The translations under genes were made by a program, and so were the position numbers. From the NCBI RefSeq assembly GCF_032884065.1, contig NW_027062665.1, forward strand, positions 434,001-498,000: DNA of 64,000 nt. The letters are read 5' to 3'. Shown piece after piece: positions 56,544 to 64,000 of this stretch. This stretch comes from Artemia franciscana (Eukaryota > Arthropoda > Branchiopoda > Anostraca > Artemiidae). A model generated the notes under the pieces. That model was not told where the DNA came from, made no database searches, and worked only from the letters and a program-made list of their open reading frames with translations. How positions within the stretch are numbered: the stretch's first letter is position 1; the number at the start of each line of letters is the position of its first letter.

Positions 56544-59500
56544 CTAAACCAACTCTTGCCATGTAATAAATCACAAAAAAAAACAGTGACGATCTGAATC
56601 ACCAGACAAAGACCAAGGAGGGATCCAAAGTTTCATCAAATAGAAATATTTGCAGGTAGAGCAAAGTTAAAACCTAGTTAAAATTGATAACTACATTATT
56701 ATTGGAGGAAAGGCCCAGAGAGCGGTTAATTCAATAGGAAACTTCTCATTAGCTCTTAGTAAGGAAACATAAATGAAGATCACTGGGATCCCTGCTTAAA
56801 AATCTAAAAAGAATTAAAGAAATCCATTTGGCAGACATACTCAAGTGATGTACAAACTAAGAGTGTTTGAGCAAAGAGGGACAAGGTGAATGCTAGAGGT
56901 TGATTGAGTAAGAGCATGAGTATAGATGACAACATCAAACCTTAGAATATCATAAGTTAGTTTAATGAAAATATTAACTTTCAAAATTAAAGATTCTTGT
57001 AATGACTGAAAGGTTTCTCTGTATTCGGTTTATAGGGCCAATATTATTCTTTAATTGTACAGTCAATTATAATAACTTATCTTTTACTGCTCCTAGGATT
57101 ACTAATCCTCTCGTCAAGAAGAAAACATCTTTTACTGACTCTGCTAAGATTAAAATTCCTTATTCTCTTAATATTTAGACTGCTGATGGGCTCAAAGTAT
57201 ATAATAATAATTCACGGATTTTTCTCTCGGTATCACATTTCGTGAAGGAGCTTTAGCATATCAGTCTCAGTATCTTTAGTGCTTTCATCAAGATCAGACC
57301 AACTACAGTTTTTAAATGATTAAGTAGTTGTTTCCTCAAGCGTAGCATGCTTAGTATTCACTTACAGATTAATCCTGGAATTTCATCTAGGATGGGGAGC
57401 TACTCTTCCAACTTAGACTGCAAGTCTTCCTTTTGATGGTCATTAGACTCAATCCAAACTGACCTCTAATTTACAGAGTTGTTCTATCAATTCTTTTTGT
57501 TCTTTTATGATTAACTTTTACTACAAAATCATTCATTGAATTTTATGTGTTCTTTGAATCCTACCTGATTCCCAAAATCATTCTAGTCCTTGAAAGGGGC
57601 TACCAGCCAGAACAGCTTCCCTCCTCCTAATACTTGTTGTTTCATACACTGCTCTCCTCTTTACCCCTTCTTTCCATCATTATTTTTCACAAACACATTT
57701 ATCCATCATCCGTTTTATAATTATGGGGCAATTTTAGAGATAGTTTTTTTTTTTTTTTGTTCAGGATCATTTTGTTCCTGGTAAAATTCCCTGTTTACAA
57801 ACGTATTTGAAATCATAGATTCATGCTAAGCTGCAGATCATATTCACTTCTTTGGTAACAATGGTTTTGATGACTTGGTTTTAGTTTTCTTAATATAGGA
57901 CTCTCACCATAACTTAAATTCTTTTCCAAAATATATTTCTTCATTTGTTCAGGTAATGGAACATAGACCAAACATTTCCTAAGCTTTAAAAAACCACACT
58001 GATATGGCTCAGAATTCTACTCAAATAACAGGAATTGCACTTTGAGGACTAAAGCCAGAGAAAAAGCAACTTGTAACTGAAAATTAAGGTGATAAGTTGC
58101 TTTGTCAAAATTCCAATAGGTATAGGCTAGACCTGTCATATAGGCAAACTTCAGGGCCCTCTAGAGGGACAAAGAGTGTTAAAATACCTTACCAAGATAT
58201 ACTTTAGCCTGCAGACCCATCCCTAACAGTTTCATTTTCCTATCCTAACCTGTTTCAAAGATAGCCTAGTCACTAAACTAGAATTTTGCCAAAACTATTC
58301 TGTGGCCTACTTTACAACTTGCAGAATACCCTAACAGCAGGCTAGCTAAGAAATTATGAATACAGCCCTACTAGCCTACATTATCCCTAGCCCCTAAATG
58401 CTCAAATATATGGTCCATTTTATATATTTCCCATGCACCTCTCTTGATTTAACCTGCAAATTGAATCAACTGTGACAAAACAAGAACCAGAAAAGTAAGA
58501 CTGAAAATAGGGGGACAGCAACTGAAATAAGGAGCCTATAATATATTAATTATTTACATATAAAGAATGTAGATCAGGAAACGCATTTTTAAAATAAAAT
58601 CTCACATGGGAAAGGATTTAGCCAACGCAATATAGGCTAAAAGATTAAACTTATGGGGGATTGCACGTTAATCAAAAGAATATCTTGATTTTTTCAAAAT
58701 TTTATAGCCTAGAGTTTCCTTTTAAATAGGTCACTAATGCCACAGATTTTTATTATAGAAAAATAACATTCTATTATTTTTTTGCTTTTCATCAAAGCAT
58801 AGGTTTAATGTTTACTTTATTCCTTTGAGAATAACCAACAAAGAATTGTCAAATATAACCCAACAAAGCAAAAATCTGTAAGAATTTCAAGTCTTACCCT
58901 TAATCTAGAGCACAAAGCCTAAAAATTAGCCATACTGCCTTAAAACTTGGACTAGGTTATGTCAATCATCTTTACCTCACGGAATTAAAATGGCCCCCAT
59001 ATTTCTTCAATCAATGTTTAACGTAAAAAAAGAATGGTGAATCTCTGAAATTTTATATAATTTTTTATATTGAAAAAATTGTCAGGTTTTCTCGGCCAAG
59101 TTAAACATTAGATATAAAAGTTAATATATATATTTTATGTATTTATAATTATTTTAAAAGTATTTATAGATGGCACATATTTATCAGCTTCCTCTTTAGC
59201 TCAAACGTAGCTTATTCACTTCCAGCCGTTCTAGGGATCAGACCTTTTTATCAAGATATTTGGGCTTCACACCGAATTCGTTTTTGAAAGCGATATGAAA
59301 TTGTCGGGGGATAATTATGATATATAGGGATAACTGAAAAGTCTGTACTAGTAATTTGGGACTCCAAAAAACTATTCTAACATCTATTTGTTTTTTAACT
59401 ATCAACATTCTGTTTTTTTTTTCAATAACGTGGGTTCTATTCATTCAGTCTATCTATGACGGTCTTAAGTAAAACAAGTTGATTAATTTGTATTGAACTA

Positions 59501-61010
59501 TCCTTTAAGTGAACCTGTTTAGTGCTGTTTTCCCCCCTTGAAAAAAGTGTGGCTCACCTTATGCCTCAGTGTAATAAGACATGTCTCAACCAATTAAACC
59601 TTGCTAAACTGTATAATTCAACAGTACTTCGACATTTTCTGTCCAAAATGTATAAATATACTCGATCTTTATCTCCCGAGTGGACTTAATCTGCATACAG
59701 AAATACATAAGTTTACGTTACAATAAGGAAAAGTTAAAATAATAGCAACCAAATTTGATTTTTGAAAAGCAACTAATAAAATTTGAAAACTAATTGATAA
59801 AGTTTTATAGGAAAAATAGAATCAAGGTCTTTATTCCAGTTATAGATAGGGTCTAGAAATAGTAAGATTGGCGTATGACAAAATACATAATTATACATAT
59901 ACTTAATTATTATACTATACATATACTTAATTAATTATACATAGGTGCATACTGAATAGTATATCAGCGTCTGCGTATACAGTTTAAGTATCTTTTACTT
60001 CCCCAAAAATTAAAAAGGAAGTAACATGTTTTGTTCTCTTTGACATCGTTGCCATGTTCCGAAATCAAGAGAGAGCAGCACGTTCTCGCGATTCAAACCC
60101 TTACTCTTTAGTTTTCTAGAAAGTAAGAGCTTTTTTTTATTTCACCTGTGTTTTTCATCTTTATCTCCTCTCTAATCTTGCAGAACAGTCGATTGCCTTC
60201 TAACCATTGCTTGGGAATTGCTAGCGGAAGTTACTTCAAAATTGCACCATTAATATGTTAAAATATTGTAAGTTTAAAACAAATGAAGATCATTCTGTTT
60301 TTGATACCATTAGAATATCAATTACTCAAGGTCTTACGCAGTCAGTTGAAAGGCGCCACCTTATGAAAATGATTTTTTACTGCCTGTTCAGAAGGTTTGG
60401 GCAATTTTGTCCCTAACAAGACCCTACATTTTCGCCAACAAACCTTTGGTTTCATTTTAAGAATAAAAGTATTAATTTCATCGACACTCCGTAAAAAATC
60501 TCTCAGATACTAAAACAATAGTAAATATAGTGCCAAAAACTATTTGAGAGCCATGAAACAAGACAGTTACATCAGGTTATTTAGTGTTCCATTTCCTCAT
60601 GCTTCTAATTAGTTCTGTAGGAATTTTCTACATTTCAAGACTAGGAAATAGGCCTTTCTAATCAGAATATCAAGCTTTTTTTCTAACTCAAGTGGTGTCC
60701 GAAATTAACTTTAATGTCCTAAACAAACAGCCGGCCAAAGAGTGCTATGAGATAAAAACATAATTAGCGTGGGTATAGCAGTAAAAATAGGAACCCAAAC
60801 AGCCTGCTGAGGGGAGGATACTAAATTTTAGAACTGCCATTACACAAGCACCCAGTTCTTTGTTCAACAGCAGTAGCCACTTTCCCTATTTTTTTATGAC
60901 CTTAACGTTCATTTTACTTAAAAAGTCCTGTGTTCACTAAAATAAAGAATACTGGAATAAAAGAAGAAACAGAATTATAGAAGAAACAAACACAGGGAAA
61001 GCACATTACA
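56544..61010. other. Unit A2 spacer, no gene seen
   Basis: Parallels 41317-49213 without the two transposon insertions. A ~260-bp deletion relative to A1 lies after 56660. A ~180-bp extra block with a pyrimidine-rich end and T16 run sits at 57566-57745, and the MITE half-copy at 57965-58290. Empty sites lie at 58871-58878 and 58970-58972. Confidence 0.7.
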
Positions 61011-61295
61011 GTGGTGGGTGACCGAACCGAACCGAACATGTCCTTCGCAACCGAAGGACATGGAGCTCAATATGAACTATTCGCTTTGTTTCAGGCACAA
61101 CTTGATATAAGCGCAGGCAGTGTTCCTTTGTCGTTGTTAGCTGCCTTTCCTGAAGTTTCCAGCTTTCTTCCTGATATATTAGAAAGAGTTGAAACTTGGT
61201 TTCTAAATATATTTTCGGTTGTATTGCTGTTACTCGGGTTTGCGATATTTAGTTCAAAGACTGAACTGATGGCCAAAAAATTGTATTTGATATAA
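61011..61295 (+). other. A2 counterpart of the shared open frame
   Basis: Same frame as 49214-49477 with a longer start (ACCGAACCGAACCGAACATG inserted before GCAACCGAAGG). See that entry for why it is doubtful as a gene. Confidence 0.2.
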
Positions 61296-61856
61296 TTCCT
61301 CGCCACTTCGGCAGGAATGTCCCTAATACTTCTACCAAGTTTCATTAAGACCTCATATAGTACTAACTTACGAATGAGCTACAGCTCATGAGTAGGATTT
61401 TATTTACATTTTCTCAACCAAAGTCCGTTTTGTAGTTGATAGTCATTCTATATGAATTGTAATTAAGGCACGCTTCTTTTAAAATATTTACCTAGTTGGC
61501 CACATCACACTTGGATATTTATTAGAAATTCCTGATGGGTCTTTATTAGATTATACGATTCTTACATGACAGAGCAGATTCTTACCTTCGTGAGGCATCT
61601 GCTCTGGGGTTGGTGAAATATTGTTTCGAGAAGACGATATTCACCTTCCCAACCTTGCTAGTATCTCTGCTTCAAGATTTCTATTTGAAGAGACAGTTGA
61701 ACCATGGTAGATGACCTATTTGAGTCTCTCAGTATTCTTTCCATACACTTCTAAATGTGTCAGGAGGTTTATTTTGCTCTATATACATTAATTTGGTCTT
61801 AGACCAGTTGAGGGTCAAGTTTTACCTTGCTCCTATATTAAAGCCCTATTGGTAAC

Positions 61857-62090
61857 AAAGAGTAGATCCAACAGACCTCTTTCACCAAAATGGGTACCAA
61901 ATGGCTTCACCAGCAGCAGTATTAGGCTTAGAACATGGTCTGTGACGAAGTTGAAGAGTTTGGTTTCAGCAGTGCAGCCTTACCAAACAACATTTCTAAT
62001 TTGAAGAGGCGATGAAGGCTGATCATTTACAATCATCACAATTTTGGCGTTGCTGTAGAGCTCATTCAACAAATTAGTAATTTTCATAAG
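61857..62090 (-). pseudogene. LINE endonuclease-domain fragment (A2)
   Basis: Counterpart of 49925-50165. The Trp-Gln pair of VWQG is Trp-stop here, while the upstream TAG of the A1 copy is Glu (NELYSN). Both units therefore inherited an already non-functional piece. Confidence 0.4.
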
Positions 62091-62590
62091 CACACAGGTA
62101 GATTGTTTAATAAGCCACCGTGAATCTGTTGGCATATCGAAAATCAACGAAGGCTAAGTACAACATCATTTTATATATAAGGATTTTCTCAAATTGTATG
62201 CATTTGCTTGGTAGTAAACAAACAACGGGCCGATAGCCAGTTGAAAGAAAGCAAAAAACGAAAGAAGCTACGGAAATATTGTTATGGTAAATCTAGGAGT
62301 CTTCAGCGCTAAACATACAAAAAACTATTAAAAGAGAAAAACTAAAATAACCTGTAAAACCTAAAATAAATCTAAATCTAGAACAATAAAAAGAATAAAA
62401 AAAAGGGATTTAATGAAAAAACATGATATAATATAGCAGTATAATATGATAAATAAACAACTTATAATTAATATAGAATTAAAATAATAAAAACAATATT
62501 TTCCTATTGAGTCTTAAAAGTACCAATGGAGACTGGACTGCCTGAAAAAGTAAAAAAAAAAAAACAACAAAAAAACACGGGCAACTACAC

Positions 62591-62684
62591 CTGAAAATAT
62601 CATAATGAAGACACAGCCTAAATAAATTGGATGCATCAAAACTGCGACAGCTATTTGAACAACGCCATTGAACTGAATTTCTTG
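62591..62684 (-). CDS. Receptor-like exon b, copy 3
   Basis: Same 94-base exon as copy 1, with TTGCTCATAG acceptor and TTTTCAG|GTGTAG donor, open, encoding QEIQFNGVVQ then a membrane segment. It would pair with exon c at 56273-56543; exon a lies outside the window. Confidence 0.45.
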
Positions 62685-63471
62685 CTATGAGCAATTTTAC
62701 AGAAGGTGCACTTTCAACTTGCCTGGGCTTGCTTCTTCAAACCTAAAAAATACGAAAAAGCAATGTAAATAATAAAAACTAGTTCTTCTTCAAGAGGCAT
62801 AATTACTATTATGAGAAATCGGGTAGAGTACGTATTAATCTCATAATCATTGTCCACCTGAAACATTTCTGACAGATGATACAAACAGATTCAAAACAAA
62901 ACTAGAAGAAACACCTTTTCACAGCAAATCATTTATAGTATTATGTGTCAGTGTTTGTTGTAGTTGCTATTTTTCATATATTTGTATATGTCTATTATGT
63001 TGTCACCATTGTCATAACTTCTTTTTATTATGTTTAGTGCGACAAGCTTGAAAACTTACCGTATTTGGTATTAATAAATAAATAAATAAAAATAATATTT
63101 GGAGTTTGGAAAGTGAAAGAGAGTATTTTATAAAAGAACTAGACAATTTTTAATGAAGGCAAAACAATTAGTACAAATATGCCAAAAATTAAATACTTCA
63201 ATTAAACATGCCTCAATATTTTCATTTTATTTGCGTGGAAAGACAGTTTAATGTATCAAATATCTAGATATATAGGAAAAATAATCAAGGTTTTTATCCT
63301 TAGAGAAACAGTCTATTTGTAAAAAAAAATATTCAGGCTAAAATACTTCACGTTCTTTTTTCTTTCTAAAAACTGTAGAGACTGACTGTAGACTGAAAAA
63401 CTGAGTAAACTCTCTTTTTTTCTAGTTTATTCCTTTTTGAGGATCCTGAAATAATTGAAGATCTTTAAGTT

Positions 63472-63499
63472 CTCAGGTCGACACACGTGTCGATCTGAG
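63472..63499. repeat. 28-bp palindrome, A3 copy
   Basis: Unchanged arms, but the bases just outside differ: the preceding TCTCCATCGTGTC is deleted and the following GTAAGT is reduced to GTATGA. Confidence 0.9.
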
Positions 63500-63941
63500 G
63501 TATGATCAACAAAACTAGAAGACTACATTACTTCTGGGGCATACAAGATTTTCATGAAACGGATGTTCGTACGAACTTTTAATGGGGATCTTTTGAATGG
63601 AAGTTCTAGTGTCTTTTTTTAGGGTCAAAAGTAAATGGAGTGTAAACAGCCCTCCCCAAGCCTATCATTCCCGACAAAACATCTGATCAAAACTTTAAAA
63701 GAGCTTTCTTGCTTTGCATTGTTGAAAGATTCAGTGCTTATTTGTTTGTGGATGTCAACCTCATCATAATCATCAAAGCAAGAGTAGTACTTTCGTGAAT
63801 TTGTCAATTGTTCACATATATTATAGATGTTGCTGATAAAGGTACGTATGTTTTAACTTCATTTTACAAAAAGATGAAGGGCATTCAAATAAGCCTTCCA
63901 AAGAATACTCAGGGAAGTGTTTAAATGAACAAAAGAACGTC

Positions 63942-63942
<1 letters not shown>

Positions 63943-64000
<58 letters not shown>
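63943..64000. repeat. (TA)n microsatellite at window edge
   Basis: At least 58 bp of perfect TA, running off the end of the window. It is absent at this length from the matching site in A1 and A2. Confidence 0.95.

Larger units (their letters stand above)
50366..62274. repeat. Segmental tandem duplication unit A2
   Basis: An 11.9-kb unit with the same order as A1: exon b, palindrome, R1 copy, exon a, poly-C element, detached 3' module, exon c, MITE half-copy, spacer, open frame, LINE remnant. It lacks the two DNA transposon insertions found in A1. It has an extra ~180 bp at 57566-57745 and ~90 bp at 61462-61550. Confidence 0.95.
62275..64000. repeat. Segmental tandem duplication unit A3, start only
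   Basis: Repeats the A1/A2 opening (TATTGTTATGGTAAATC) and runs to the window edge. It is somewhat more diverged than A1 and A2 are from each other after about 63340. At 63943 the sequence enters a (TA)n tract where A1 has only a short TATATGTGTATATATA. Confidence 0.95.

Overview
The window looks like nuclear DNA of an arthropod, most likely a crustacean. It is AT-rich, gene-poor and full of interspersed repeats, split genes and microsatellites. Two dispersed repeat families here match what I remember of brine shrimp (Artemia) genomic DNA; that is unverified recall. I see no rRNA, functional tRNA, CRISPR or bacterial-type operon. Much of the window is decayed mobile DNA, and the only plausible host genes are exons of a multi-pass membrane receptor family on the minus strand.

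Layout: 1-1.9 kb is a broken Ty3/Gypsy-type LTR element with an envelope-like part. About 2.8-6.8 kb is a decayed LINE with endonuclease, reverse transcriptase, RNase H and a C-terminal Cys/His segment. 6.83-7.74 kb is a 45-bp minisatellite. 8-15.3 kb is non-coding, with copies of a dispersed repeat (called R1 here) and of a tRNA-derived SINE. 15.8-19.8 kb (minus) holds one good exon and two weaker exons of a receptor-like gene. 17.6-18.4 kb is a tandem duplication, followed by long (TA)n tracts; 20.2 kb is a strong hairpin. Three composite elements at 23.2-25.1, 26.9-28.3 and 30.9-33.7 kb consist of ~290-bp monomers with poly-C tracts between fixed ends. Their end structure resembles non-autonomous Helentron-type Helitrons (HINE/DINE-like).

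From 33.7 kb to the end the window is a tandem segmental duplication: a partial unit (33.7-35.1), unit A1 (35.15-50.37, 15.2 kb), unit A2 (50.37-62.27, 11.9 kb) and the start of A3 (62.28-64.0). Each unit carries the same minus-strand receptor exons, a 5'-truncated poly-C element, an R1 copy, a LINE endonuclease remnant and other shared sequence. A1 is longer mainly because two DNA transposons inserted into it: a 630-bp long-TIR MITE with an 8-bp target duplication, and a 2,675-bp TIR element with a 3-bp target duplication. A2 keeps the empty site of both.

The receptor copies encode hydrophobic segments, share exon lengths and splice phases with the paralogue at 19.4-19.8 kb, and have begun to decay (premature stops in two copies). 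The picture is a tandemly amplified chemoreceptor-like family in a repeat-rich region, where the poly-C elements may have been substrates for unequal exchange.
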